NCBI RefSeq assembly: GCF_022538115.1
Contig: NZ_JAKZAL010000010.1
Coordinates: forward strand, 117,094-181,093
Source of the DNA: Cognataquiflexum rubidum
GTDB lineage: Bacteria > Bacteroidota > Bacteroidia > Cytophagales > Cyclobacteriaceae
Length of the DNA: 64,000 bases
Direction: 5' to 3'
The position numbers were made by a program, and so were the translations under genes. The notes under the pieces were generated by a model. The model saw only the letters and a list, made by a program, of their open reading frames with translations. It had not been told where the DNA came from and searched no databases. This document shows, piece after piece, positions 16,106-24,092 of this stretch (positions are counted from its first letter, which is position 1; the number at the start of each line of letters is the position of its first letter).

Positions 16106-17506
16106 TTAAAGGTGGATCACTTCACCATAGGCCTGAGCTGCGGCTTCCATGATGGCTTCTGACATCGTTGGATGCGGGTGGACCGTCTTTATCAAATCCA
16201 TACCCGTAGTCTCCAATTTGCGGATCGCAACGATCTCAGCGATCATTTCCGTTACATTGGCTCCGATCATATGAGCGCCAAGAAGCTCTCCGTATTTGGC
16301 ATCGAAAATCAATTTCACAAAACCGTCCTTAGCGCCTGCAGCGGAAGCTTTTCCTGAGGCAGAGAAAGGGAACTTGCCGACTTTCACTTCATAGCCTGCT
16401 TCTTTTGCTTTGGCTTCAGTATATCCGACTGAGGCAATCTCAGGAATACAATAAGTACATCCGGGGATATTGTTATAATCCAGCGGTTCAGGATGGTGGT
16501 TGGCGATTTTTTCTACGCAGATGATTCCCTCAGCTGAAGCCACGTGTGCCAAAGCCGGGCCTGTAGTCACATCACCGATGGCATAGTAACCGGGCATATT
16601 GGTCTTGTAGAATTCGTCAACTTTGATTTTTCCTCTTTCCACCAAAATCCCGACATCCTCCAATCCGATATTTTCGACATTGGACACTACTCCGACAGCG
16701 GATAGGACCACGTCGCATTCGATGACTGTTTCTGTGCCTTTCTTATCCTTGACGGTCACCTTGCATCCTTTGCCTTTGGTGTCCACCGCAGTCACCTCCG
16801 TGGAGGTCATGATTTTGATGCCGTTTTTCTTATATATTTTTTCCAATGCTTTGGATACTTCCTCATCTTCATTGGGCACGATCCTGTCCAAAAACTCCAC
16901 GATCGTCACCTCAGTGCCGATAGAACTGTAGACGTAAGCAAACTCAACTCCTATCGCACCGGAACCTACAACAACCATTTTACCAGGTTTCTTTTCCAAA
17001 ACCATTGCCTTACGGTAACCGATGATTTTATCGTTGTCAATCTTCACTGCGGGAAGTTCTCTTGCACGGCCGCCTGTCGCGATGATGATATGGTCTGCGG
17101 CATAGACGGTTTTTTTACCTTCGCTGTCTGAGACTTCGATTTTTTTGCCGGGCTGTACTTTGCCCCAACCTAAAATCTGGTCTATTTTATTCTTCTTAAG
17201 CAAAAACTGAACTCCTTTGGACATTCCGGCTGCTACATCACGGCTTCTTTTGATCATGCTTGGGAAATCCACTTCCGCACCTTTAACCTTGATGCCATAA
17301 TCTTCAGAATGGCTGATGTATTCGAAAACCTGCGCACTTTTGATCAAAGCTTTGGTAGGAATACAACCCCAGTTCAGACATATACCACCTAACTCGGCGG
17401 CTTCCACTATGGCAGTTTTCAGACCCAACTGAGAAGCGCGGATCGCCGCTACATACCCACCCGGACCGGAACCCAAAACAATCACATCATATTTTGTTGA
17501 AGACAT
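16106..17506 (-). CDS. lpdA: dihydrolipoyl dehydrogenase
   Basis: The flavoprotein E3 subunit shared by pyruvate, 2-oxoglutarate and branched-chain dehydrogenase complexes; it re-oxidises lipoamide with NAD+. The 466 residues contain the FAD motif VLGSGPGGYVAAIRA, the redox disulfide GGICLNWGCIPTKA (about 41-54), the NAD motif VVGSGAIGVEFAYVY and the C-terminal catalytic HPHPTMSEAIMEAA. No E1 or E2 genes are adjacent. The gene is monocistronic, with a -7 box upstream and a strong terminator. Confidence 0.97.
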   Translation of the reverse strand: MSSTKYDVIVLGSGPGGYVAAIRASQLGLKTAIVEAAELGGICLNWGCIPTKALIKSAQVFEYISHSEDYGIKVKGAEVDFPSMIKRSRDVAAGMSKGVQFLLKKNKIDQILGWGKVQPGKKIEVSDSEGKKTVYAADHIIIATGGRARELPAVKIDNDKIIGYRKAMVLEKKPGKMVVVGSGAIGVEFAYVYSSIGTEVTIVEFLDRIVPNEDEEVSKALEKIYKKNGIKIMTSTEVTAVDTKGKGCKVTVKDKKGTETVIECDVVLSAVGVVSNVENIGLEDVGILVERGKIKVDEFYKTNMPGYYAIGDVTTGPALAHVASAEGIICVEKIANHHPEPLDYNNIPGCTYCIPEIASVGYTEAKAKEAGYEVKVGKFPFSASGKASAAGAKDGFVKLIFDAKYGELLGAHMIGANVTEMIAEIVAIRKLETTGMDLIKTVHPHPTMSEAIMEAAAQAYGEVIHL

Positions 17507-17538
17507 ATTCTTACTGGTTAATATTAAAATAAGCTTCG

Positions 17539-17546
17539 CAAAAATA
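17539..17546 (-). promoter_or_regulatory. candidate -7 box of lpdA (TATTTTTG)
   Basis: The minus strand reads TATTTTTG 33 nt upstream of the lpdA start, a full match to TAnnTTTG. A TTTG lies 24 nt further upstream, longer than the usual -33 spacing. Confidence 0.45.
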
Positions 17547-17728
17547 GGGCTTTTAGGCTGAGAAAAAAATCAAACAAAGACATAAGATGGGAGATTTGAG
17601 ACATGAGACTTTGCTAAATAAGATTCATTTACGCGACCAAAACAATTGTGCTTGCTTCAATATTTTATTCCTTTACCGCAAAGGGGGGTAAAGGTTTCGG
17701 GATGTTACCAATTATTGATTTCATGTGA

Positions 17729-17802
17729 CGTCACCCTGAGTGAAGCGAAGGGTCTCTGATAAACGAGATTCTTCATCCTCGTACCCTAGATTCAAAATGA
17801 CG
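17729..17802. repeat. dispersed CGTCA...TGACG intergenic element, copy 1
   Basis: About 74 nt running from CGTCACCCTGAGTGAAGCG, through GAGATTCTTCATCCTCG, to AAAATGACG. It has complementary ends (CGTCA/TGACG) and shares its layout and core with 34793-34867. The remainder of the 420-nt gap between lpdA and fabG holds another low-complexity tract (TTTGCGTCTTCGCGTCTCTGC at about 17839) and no gene that I can see. Confidence 0.7.
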
Positions 17803-17887
17803 CGTAGAGTGCATTCATCATTATACATTATTCACTCCTTTGCGTCTTCGCGTCTCTGCGTGAGCAATCATTGAATCAAATTTTTCT

Positions 17888-17895
17888 TATTTTTG
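17888..17895 (+). promoter_or_regulatory. candidate -7 box of fabG (TATTTTTG)
   Basis: TATTTTTG 34 nt before the fabG ATG matches TAnnTTTG. A TTG lies 14 nt upstream, shorter than the usual spacing. Confidence 0.4.
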
Positions 17896-17928
17896 GGTTT
17901 TTAACAGAAACCAACCAAAGAAAATAAC

Positions 17929-18675
17929 ATGGGATTATTAAGCGGAAAAACAGCTCTGATCACCGGGGCATCCAAAGGAATCGGTAAAGCAATAGCTGTA
18001 AGATTCGCCCAAGAAGGTGCAAATGTGGCCTTCACTTACCTGTCAAGTGTAGAAAAAGGACAGGCACTTGAGACAGAATTGACAGCCTTCGGGATCAAAG
18101 CAAAAGGGTACCGTTCGGATGCCTCTGACTTCAAAGCTGCCGAGGAACTTGTCAACGGCGTGGTGACGGAATTCGGAAGTTTGGACATCTTGGTCAACAA
18201 TGCCGGTATCACACGCGACAATCTCCTGATGAGAATGACCGAGGAAGCTTGGGATGAAGTCATCGGAGTCAACCTCAAATCCTGCTTTAATACCGTCAAA
18301 GCTGCAACGCGTCCAATGATGAAAGCCAAGTCAGGTTCCATCATCAACATCACTTCCGTCGTCGGCATCAAAGGCAATGCCGGTCAGGCCAATTATGCAG
18401 CCTCCAAATCCGGGATTATCGGTTTTACCAAATCTGTAGCTTTAGAATTGGGATCAAGAAATATCAGGGCAAATGCCGTGGCACCGGGTTTTATCGAAAC
18501 GGAAATGACTGCTGTATTGGATGAGAAAACTGTCCAAGGCTGGAGAGACGGTATTCCGATGAAGCGGGGCGGCCAACCGGAAGAAGTTGCCAATGCCTGC
18601 GTATTCCTGGCTTCGGATATGAGTTCGTATATCTCAGGACAAGTCATCCAAGTAGATGGTGCGATGCTTACCTGA
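17929..18675 (+). CDS. fabG: 3-oxoacyl-[ACP] reductase
   Basis: A short-chain dehydrogenase of 248 residues that reduces 3-oxoacyl-ACP with NADPH in type II fatty acid synthesis. It shows the cofactor loop TGASKGIGKAIA (about 13-24), NNAGITRD (about 89-96), the catalytic Ser in IINITSVVG, YAASKSG (Tyr-x3-Lys) and the C-terminal SSYISGQVIQVDGAML, all typical of FabG itself. It stands alone, away from other fab genes, with its own promoter-like box and terminator. Confidence 0.93.
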   Translation: MGLLSGKTALITGASKGIGKAIAVRFAQEGANVAFTYLSSVEKGQALETELTAFGIKAKGYRSDASDFKAAEELVNGVVTEFGSLDILVNNAGITRDNLLMRMTEEAWDEVIGVNLKSCFNTVKAATRPMMKAKSGSIINITSVVGIKGNAGQANYAASKSGIIGFTKSVALELGSRNIRANAVAPGFIETEMTAVLDEKTVQGWRDGIPMKRGGQPEEVANACVFLASDMSSYISGQVIQVDGAMLT

Positions 18676-18735
18676 GAGGCGAGAGACTAGAAGCGAGAGG
18701 CGAGAAACTAGAAAATTTAGAATTTATAATGTTCA

Positions 18736-18770
18736 AAAACCCTGAGCGGAATATCCCGGTCAGGGTTTTT
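18736..18770. terminator. bidirectional terminator between fabG and DUF4221
   Basis: Stem AAACCCTGA / TCAGGGTTT with an inner CGG/CCG pairing, followed by six Ts on the plus strand. It overlaps the 3' end of the convergent DUF4221 gene (stop at 18760). Confidence 0.8.
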
Positions 18771-19932
18771 TGATTTTGCTGAGATCCAATCTGTAAAACT
18801 CGTATTGGTCTTCATTGGGTTGTTCGGGTTTATTCAGATAAAAACCGTCTGAAGCTATAAAGTAATTTTCCAATTTGGAGCCGGGACCATATTCGAAAGT
18901 GTATTCGGATAATGGATTTAGGTCCTCATCATATATGCTGAGTAGGTGATGTTTTGTTCTTTCACGGGTAGTTTCACCAGCGCCGGATTCATTTATTTTT
19001 GAAATCCTGATAAATACATTTCTGTACTTATCGTAAAGAAAATCTAAATGAGAACTAGCCTCTTTTTTTAATTCAACATAACCGTACTCCCCTCTTACGA
19101 TGTTTTCACTGCCAATGAAATTAAATTCAACTCCGGAGTCTAGTTTTTTTCTGTCAACTATTTTGAAATCGGACATGACAAATACGGAATCAGAATATGG
19201 AAATAAAACATAATTCTTACTGTCCATAATTTCAACGATTGGCGGATAAGACAAGTGGTCTTCAACAAAATCTGATCTATATCCAAAAGGAAAAATAAGA
19301 TTCTGGACACCTGCCTTGTTTTCTTTCGACTCAAAGGTGATAATCCATTCTTCGATTTTATCAAAGGCTTTTATTTTTCCTGAAAAATTGATACTTGGTG
19401 CAACCAGTGGAACCACTGAAATTTGATACTGACTTTCAGATACTTTGGTAAAATTGTTCCTCCTTCCATGGTACATGCTACTGTAATACGTATTTGGAAA
19501 TTCCAGTTTCGAATCAATACGTTCCTCTTTTATTCTATTACCTTGATAATAGTCATAAAACCAACCGTCCATATTTACTATGGTCAAGGAATCCATCCCT
19601 TCAGCTATTAACAAGCCAATGTAACCTTTGAAGCTGTTTGGCCCATCAAAAGGAAGTTTGATTTCCTTGACTTTTTCTCCGGTTAGGATTGAATAATACT
19701 GGATCGTCCTCTCCCTATCAGCCAAGGAAATGATAAAATCAATTCCTTGATGATGGATTACCTGTTTGACTTCTATATTTTTTGTCAAACTATCTTTCTT
19801 GACGAGTAGATCGCCTGTAACCAATTCTTCAAGTTTCCCAACATATATTTCATCAGAAGCCTTTTCTCCACAGGAAAACAGGGCTATGAAACCAACAAAA
19901 ACTAGAATTTGGGAAAAGGGACTTTTGAACAT
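18760..19932 (-). CDS. DUF4221-like lipoprotein, predicted beta-propeller
   Basis: A 390-residue lipoprotein with signal MFKSPFSQILVFVGFIALFSC (Cys at 21). The rest is beta-rich with repeated hydrophobic-aromatic strands (YYSILTGEKVKEIKLPFDGP, NYVLFPYSDSVFVMSDFKIV, HLLSIYDEDLNPLSEYTF), as in the DUF4221 and 6-bladed propeller proteins of Bacteroidetes. Function unknown; it probably faces the periplasm or the cell surface. A near-consensus Bacteroidetes promoter abuts its start. Confidence 0.72.
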   Translation of the reverse strand: MFKSPFSQILVFVGFIALFSCGEKASDEIYVGKLEELVTGDLLVKKDSLTKNIEVKQVIHHQGIDFIISLADRERTIQYYSILTGEKVKEIKLPFDGPNSFKGYIGLLIAEGMDSLTIVNMDGWFYDYYQGNRIKEERIDSKLEFPNTYYSSMYHGRRNNFTKVSESQYQISVVPLVAPSINFSGKIKAFDKIEEWIITFESKENKAGVQNLIFPFGYRSDFVEDHLSYPPIVEIMDSKNYVLFPYSDSVFVMSDFKIVDRKKLDSGVEFNFIGSENIVRGEYGYVELKKEASSHLDFLYDKYRNVFIRISKINESGAGETTRERTKHHLLSIYDEDLNPLSEYTFEYGPGSKLENYFIASDGFYLNKPEQPNEDQYEFYRLDLSKIKKP

Positions 19933-19936
19933 AATC

Positions 19937-19966
19937 CAAAATTAACAGATTAGTCGATAAATCAAA
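19937..19966 (-). promoter_or_regulatory. Bacteroidetes-type promoter of DUF4221 gene
   Basis: On the minus strand TTTG (19963-19966), an 18-nt spacer and TAATTTTG (19937-19944), close to the TTTG/TAnnTTTG consensus. Only 4 nt separate the -7 box from the ATG, so the transcript would begin at or very near the start codon. Confidence 0.6.
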
Positions 19967-20046
19967 CCATTGCTCAACATGATTTAATCCCAAAAAGTAA
20001 TTTTAATTTGGATTGTATCTCATTTTGATAAAAAATAAAAAAATTT

Positions 20047-20277
20047 CTAATCATGAAATGGCTTTCCGTGTTTGGTTGTATAAATATCCTCTTCGGGTTC
20101 AGACAAAAAATCAAAAGAAGGGTTTTTGGAAAGTGCTTTTAACCAAGATTTTTCATCAATATCCTCGTCCTCAACCAAAATCAAAACCCTCACCTCTTTA
20201 TTTGAAAAATGAAGCTTTTCAGAAATCAATAAATTCCCGTTTTTGTCTGTTTTGGCTTTGATTTCTATGGCTTTCAT
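20047..20277 (-). CDS. small antitoxin-like protein without partner
   Basis: A 76-residue protein that begins MKAIEIKAKTDKNGNLLISE and ends with an acidic tail (EPEEDIYTTKHGKPFHD). The beta-strand start followed by an acidic helix resembles small antitoxins found before PIN, RelE or MazF toxins in Bacteroidetes. No toxin gene follows: 115 nt of AT-rich sequence lies between its stop and the next gene. It may be an orphan or a remnant. Confidence 0.55.
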   Translation of the reverse strand: MKAIEIKAKTDKNGNLLISEKLHFSNKEVRVLILVEDEDIDEKSWLKALSKNPSFDFLSEPEEDIYTTKHGKPFHD

Positions 20278-20415
20278 TAGGATTCGGTTTTAACAAATAT
20301 AATTAACTATACCCTAAAAATTATTTGTCTTGCCTTTTTCAAAGAAAATCAAGGGGCCTAACAAAAATATTTCCCTCTTGCATGCAACTTTTTAAATCAA
20401 AGAAAGTATATTGCA

Positions 20416-20436
20416 ATGATATCATTTTAATATCAT
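20416..20436. promoter_or_regulatory. candidate operator of the SPFH operon
   Basis: ATGATAT and ATATCAT form a 7-bp inverted repeat with a 7-nt spacer. ATATCAT also occurs as a direct repeat at 20419 and 20430, exactly 11 bp apart. The site ends 6 nt before the SPFH start codon, well placed to block transcription. The last gene of the operon encodes an Arc-type RHH protein, a natural candidate to bind it. Confidence 0.5.
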
Positions 20437-20442
20437 AACAAT

Positions 20443-21291
20443 ATGGAAAAAATAACTAAACCTATTTCCGGCTACTTGATGGTTTTGGTGGTCATTGCAC
20501 TGATTCCGGCCACTGCATTTTCATTTATCAATGAATGGCATCTTTTGGGGGTGGTCCTCGGATTTGCCTTTATAATGATTACTCCAGGGTTTTTTACTTT
20601 ACAACCCAACATGGCCATGGTGCTCGTCCTCTTCGGTGCGTATAAAGGCACGGTGAAGGACACCGGTTTCTTTTGGGTCAATCCATTAATGACCAAAAAG
20701 AGAATCTCTCTCCGTGTCAAAAACTTTGAGAACAAGCCGCTGAAAGTCAACGACAAAATCGGTAACCCGGTCATGGTCGGCACGATCGTCGTCTGGCAGG
20801 TGGAGAATACCTTCAAGGCTTCCTTTGAAGTCGAAGATTATGAAAACTTCGTCCACTTACAGACAGATGCTGCGGTCAGAAAAATGGCGGGACTTTATCC
20901 TTACGATGATTTTGAGCACCAACATGCAGAAATCACACTCCGGTCAGGGGTAGAGGAAGTCAACCATTCCCTAGAAGCAGAAATTTCCGACAGGTTAAAA
21001 TCCGCCGGGATCAAAGTGATTGAGGCAAGGATTTCCCATCTCGCTTATGCTTCCGAAATCGCCTCCGCCATGCTACAGAGACAACAGGCCACAGCTATCG
21101 TCGCTGCACGAAGAATGATCGTGGACGGCGCAGTGGGCATGGTCGAAATGGCATTGGAAGACCTCAAAATCAAAGGCATTATCGACTTTGAAGAATCAAA
21201 AAAAGCAGCCATGGTCAGTAACCTGATGGTCGTCCTCTGCTCGGACAGAAGTGCGAGTCCGGTTTTGAATGTGGGAACACTCAATCAATAA
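20443..21291 (+). CDS. SPFH (band 7/stomatin-like) membrane protein
   Basis: A 282-residue SPFH protein: two N-terminal membrane segments (to about residue 60), then QPNMAMVLVLFGAYKGTVKD, the typical SPFH first strand, and a helical C-terminal part (HAEITLRSGVEEVNHSLEAE; AYASEIASAMLQRQQA). Such proteins oligomerise in membrane microdomains. It heads a four-gene set (20443-22593) of SPFH, two related small membrane proteins and an RHH regulator. Confidence 0.9.
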   Translation: MEKITKPISGYLMVLVVIALIPATAFSFINEWHLLGVVLGFAFIMITPGFFTLQPNMAMVLVLFGAYKGTVKDTGFFWVNPLMTKKRISLRVKNFENKPLKVNDKIGNPVMVGTIVVWQVENTFKASFEVEDYENFVHLQTDAAVRKMAGLYPYDDFEHQHAEITLRSGVEEVNHSLEAEISDRLKSAGIKVIEARISHLAYASEIASAMLQRQQATAIVAARRMIVDGAVGMVEMALEDLKIKGIIDFEESKKAAMVSNLMVVLCSDRSASPVLNVGTLNQ

Positions 21292-21297
21292 CCCCGT

Positions 21298-21786
21298 ATG
21301 GTAGTCAATGAAGTACAGGGATTTAGAGGCACAATTCTGATGTATGGAATTATCCTATTGGAATTGCCTACCCTGATTCTTTTGGGTGTCTTATGGCAGA
21401 CAGGCAAGTTGGGAGAAGACGGACCTTTCATCATGGGATTTGTATTTAGCCTCATGGTCATAGTGTTCACTCTTTTGATGAATATCAGATTAGAATTGAG
21501 ATTGACAACCGATGGATTATCCTACAGAAATCCTCCTTTCCTAAACAGATGGACAAAAATCTCCCCGAATGAAATGAAATCCATTGAAGTCAAAAAAATG
21601 GATGGATTATTGGAATACGGTGGCGTAGGAGTCAGGTTCTCCCGAAAAACCAAAGCCTATATTTTCTTTGCAGACCATGTTGTTGAAGTTCAGCTTGCAA
21701 AAAAGAAACTGGTTTTTAGTACGCACAAACCCAGAGAAGTGGATGAAATGATTTCTTATTGGAAAGAAAATGAAGATTTAAAATGA
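21298..21786 (+). CDS. two-TM protein with PH-like domain, paralogue 1
   Basis: A 162-residue membrane protein with two membrane segments (about 10-30 and 43-62), then a beta-rich cytosolic domain (LRLTTDGLSYRNPPF, MKSIEVKKMDGLLEYGGVGV, FSTHKPREVDEMISYW). The order resembles YdjM/bacterial PH-like modules. It shares spacing and words (EYGG-G-R, GTHKP/STHKP) with the next gene, so the two are paralogues. It starts 6 nt after the SPFH stop. Function unknown. Confidence 0.7.
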   Translation: MVVNEVQGFRGTILMYGIILLELPTLILLGVLWQTGKLGEDGPFIMGFVFSLMVIVFTLLMNIRLELRLTTDGLSYRNPPFLNRWTKISPNEMKSIEVKKMDGLLEYGGVGVRFSRKTKAYIFFADHVVEVQLAKKKLVFSTHKPREVDEMISYWKENEDLK

Positions 21787-21826
21787 CACTGGACAGAAAA
21801 GTGTCAACCAAAATCAGGCATATTCA

Positions 21827-21854
21827 CATAGTCGACAGTCCATAGTCGACAGTC
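21827..21854 (+). repeat. 14-bp tandem repeat
   Basis: CATAGTCGACAGTC occurs twice in direct succession (21827-21840, 21841-21854), with a decayed third start (CATAGCCGG). It lies in the gap between the two paralogous membrane-protein genes. Confidence 0.8.
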
Positions 21855-21929
21855 CATAGCCGGTACTCTGGATCTTCAATCCGAGTTTTCAATCATTAGC
21901 GGCAACAAAAGGTATACAAAAAATAAACA

Positions 21930-22424
21930 GTGAAAAAAATGGCTAATTACACTTTCAAAGAAACCCAGAGATTCAACCAATTGTGGATTTGGATGCTTTT
22001 GGTCTTTGTAGCAGGCGTCGTTTTTTTTAGTGCTTTTAGTCTTGAAGAAGTAAAATATTCAGATATAATGATCCCTATGGGAATCATTGGTCTTGTGTTT
22101 GCATTGTTTCTTTCCCTAACCCTCAAGACGACTATAGATTCCCATTCTTTGTCTTTTAGCTATTTCCCTTTTGTCAGAAACAGAAAATACAACTTCAAGG
22201 AAATAGAATCCATGGAACTGAAGGAATACAATTCACTATGGGAATATGGAGGCTGGGGTATCAGGTACAATTTTGATTCCTGGGCATACAATACCGGAGG
22301 GAAATTTGGCATCATGGTCAAAACAAAGAATAAAAAATTTCTAATTGGCACACACAAACCTGAGGAGGCCAAAAAAGCCATAGCCATGTTTAAAGATTAC
22401 CAAACAAAAAATTATGGCAGCTAA
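21930..22424 (+). CDS. two-TM protein with PH-like domain, paralogue 2
   Basis: A 164-residue paralogue of the preceding protein: two membrane segments (about 17-37 and 47-66), then a beta-rich domain with IESMELKEYNSLWEYGGWGI and FLIGTHKPEEAKKAIAMF. The start may be GTG at 21930 or ATG at 21939 (MANYTFK); the first is three codons longer only. Its 3' end overlaps the start of the RHH gene by 11 nt. Confidence 0.7.
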   Translation: MKKMANYTFKETQRFNQLWIWMLLVFVAGVVFFSAFSLEEVKYSDIMIPMGIIGLVFALFLSLTLKTTIDSHSLSFSYFPFVRNRKYNFKEIESMELKEYNSLWEYGGWGIRYNFDSWAYNTGGKFGIMVKTKNKKFLIGTHKPEEAKKAIAMFKDYQTKNYGS

Positions 22425-22593
22425 AAAACCATTCGCCTTAAGGATAGATGAAAATCTCATGAAAGCTGTCGAAAAATGGGCAGAAGATGAGTTCCGGAGT
22501 GCCAATGGGCAGCTGGAATGGATCATCCATGAGGCGCTGAAGAAGTCAGGAAGGCTTCCATCCCAGATAAAAAAAGACCCGGAATCTGAATAG
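22414..22593 (+). CDS. Arc-type ribbon-helix-helix DNA-binding protein
   Basis: A 59-residue protein: MAAKKPFALRIDENLMKAVE, then KWAEDEFRSANGQLEWIIHE and ALKKSGRLPSQ. The FALRIDENL strand, the two helices and the SANGQLEWIIHEAL motif are those of Arc/MetJ-like repressors, as in RHH proteins that accompany SPFH genes. It overlaps the preceding gene (ATG inside its last codons). Its last codons form the 5' arm of the terminator at 22573. It is probably the operon's autoregulator; see 20416-20436. Confidence 0.85.
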   Translation: MAAKKPFALRIDENLMKAVEKWAEDEFRSANGQLEWIIHEALKKSGRLPSQIKKDPESE

Positions 22594-22606
22594 GTTCCGG
22601 GTCTTT
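22573..22606. terminator. bidirectional terminator
   Basis: A perfect 12-bp stem AAAGACCCGGAA / TTCCGGGTCTTT with a 10-nt loop; Ts follow on the plus strand and As precede. It serves the SPFH operon and the convergent tolC-type gene. Its 5' arm lies within the RHH coding sequence. Confidence 0.9.
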
Positions 22607-22607
22607 T

Positions 22608-24092
22608 TCAATCCTCCGCATCAGGATTGTAAAGCAGCTGCCTGTATTCAAAATCATACAATGTCAACTGTCGCATTTCATAGAAAGCTGTCCAATAATC
22701 CCTCAAAGACTGGATATAAGCCCTTCGGTTTTGGTCTTTTTCCTGCTGTGCAATATTCAGGTCTGTGATGGTCACATTTCCGTTTTGGTACCTTCTCAAG
22801 GAAATTTCATAGCGCTTGTCAGCCACCTGATCTGAAAGTTTGGTGATTTCGAGACGGTCATGCATCATGTCAAAGTTCTTGACTTTGGTAAATATCTCCT
22901 GCTCAAAATTGATGATGTCCTGCTCGACCGTGTATTCCACCAATTGCTTGTTGGCTTCCGCCTGTCCCATTCGGGCCTTATTCCTTCCCCAATCCAAAAT
23001 CGGGATAGAGAATCCAAGGTTGAGCAATACCTGCCTGTTTGGATCGATATAGATATCACCCCATGTCAATCCCGCATTGTTGAGACCATAACTTGCATTC
23101 ATCAGGACATTGAATCTTTCGCCTCTCGCTTGCGCCAATCCGGCCTGTGCTTCCAGTTTTCTTCTGTCAAACCCCATGGCATCGGCCCTGTTGAGAAAAG
23201 CAAATTCGATGGCTTCCTCCACATCGATGGTCAGGTCGGGTACGATTTGCGGAGGAATCAAGCTTATTTCCTCGGCATCATTGAGCCCAATATAAGATTT
23301 GAGCCGAAGGCTATTGGCCTCCAAGTCAAGGTTAGCCTGTGCCAAATCCTGTCTTGCCTGTAACACCTGCAGCTCTACCTGCAGCAATTTGTCTTCGTAT
23401 GTGGTTCCGATATTATACCTTCCTTGCTCTATTTTGAGGATTTCTTGCGTATTGACAAGGTTTTTGGTGGCGATCTCCAGATTGACTTGGGAAATCAGAA
23501 AATCAAAAAACAGTTCTGTCACCGTCATTCCGATCTGTTCCATTTCTTCCACATATCCCCGCTTGCTTTCCTCATAGACAAGTGGTTCGATTTTTCTATC
23601 CCATTTCAAGGGATTATAAGCAAAAAACGGTTGGGACAAACGCACATTGACCGGAATTCCGCTCCATTGGGTTTGAGGACTTCCTGCAGGTGCAAGGAAA
23701 TTGTCAAACTTGGTCGTGGAAGAATTGACCGAAATGTTACCACCCGTGGCAGCTATTTCCTGTTCGATGCCCAATTCAAGATCCATGAAATTTTGCCTTA
23801 CTTCCCTAAATTCAATGGTTCCGTCAGGTTGGGTAACATTGTTGAATGCCTGTGAAAATCCGGGAATCGTTCCGCTCAGTCTTAGCTGTGGATTGTAATT
23901 GGATTGGTAAAAACGGTAATTCCAATACCTGTTTTCTTTACGGGTTTGTGCGCGAAGGGCTGCCGGGGACCTCGCCTTTGCCCTTGCTACCATGTCCTCG
24001 AGGGTGAAGGTAATTCTTTCTTGAGAAAAAGATTGGAAGGGGAAAACAACCAACCAAACAAATAAAGCACTCCAATAATACTGTTTACTCAT
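22608..24092 (-). CDS. TolC-family outer-membrane efflux protein
   Basis: A 494-residue outer-membrane channel of the TolC family. It has a signal peptide (about 1-24, ending SFSQ) and two outer-membrane efflux repeats with long helices (FFDFLISQVNLEIATKNLVN; LDWGRNKARMGQAEANKQLV, where the GRN/RA turn is typical). It is the third gene of an operon with a MacA-like adaptor and a MacB-like permease, overlapping the permease gene by 8 nt, and should form the outer exit of that pump. Confidence 0.9.
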   Translation of the reverse strand: MSKQYYWSALFVWLVVFPFQSFSQERITFTLEDMVARAKARSPAALRAQTRKENRYWNYRFYQSNYNPQLRLSGTIPGFSQAFNNVTQPDGTIEFREVRQNFMDLELGIEQEIAATGGNISVNSSTTKFDNFLAPAGSPQTQWSGIPVNVRLSQPFFAYNPLKWDRKIEPLVYEESKRGYVEEMEQIGMTVTELFFDFLISQVNLEIATKNLVNTQEILKIEQGRYNIGTTYEDKLLQVELQVLQARQDLAQANLDLEANSLRLKSYIGLNDAEEISLIPPQIVPDLTIDVEEAIEFAFLNRADAMGFDRRKLEAQAGLAQARGERFNVLMNASYGLNNAGLTWGDIYIDPNRQVLLNLGFSIPILDWGRNKARMGQAEANKQLVEYTVEQDIINFEQEIFTKVKNFDMMHDRLEITKLSDQVADKRYEISLRRYQNGNVTITDLNIAQQEKDQNRRAYIQSLRDYWTAFYEMRQLTLYDFEYRQLLYNPDAED

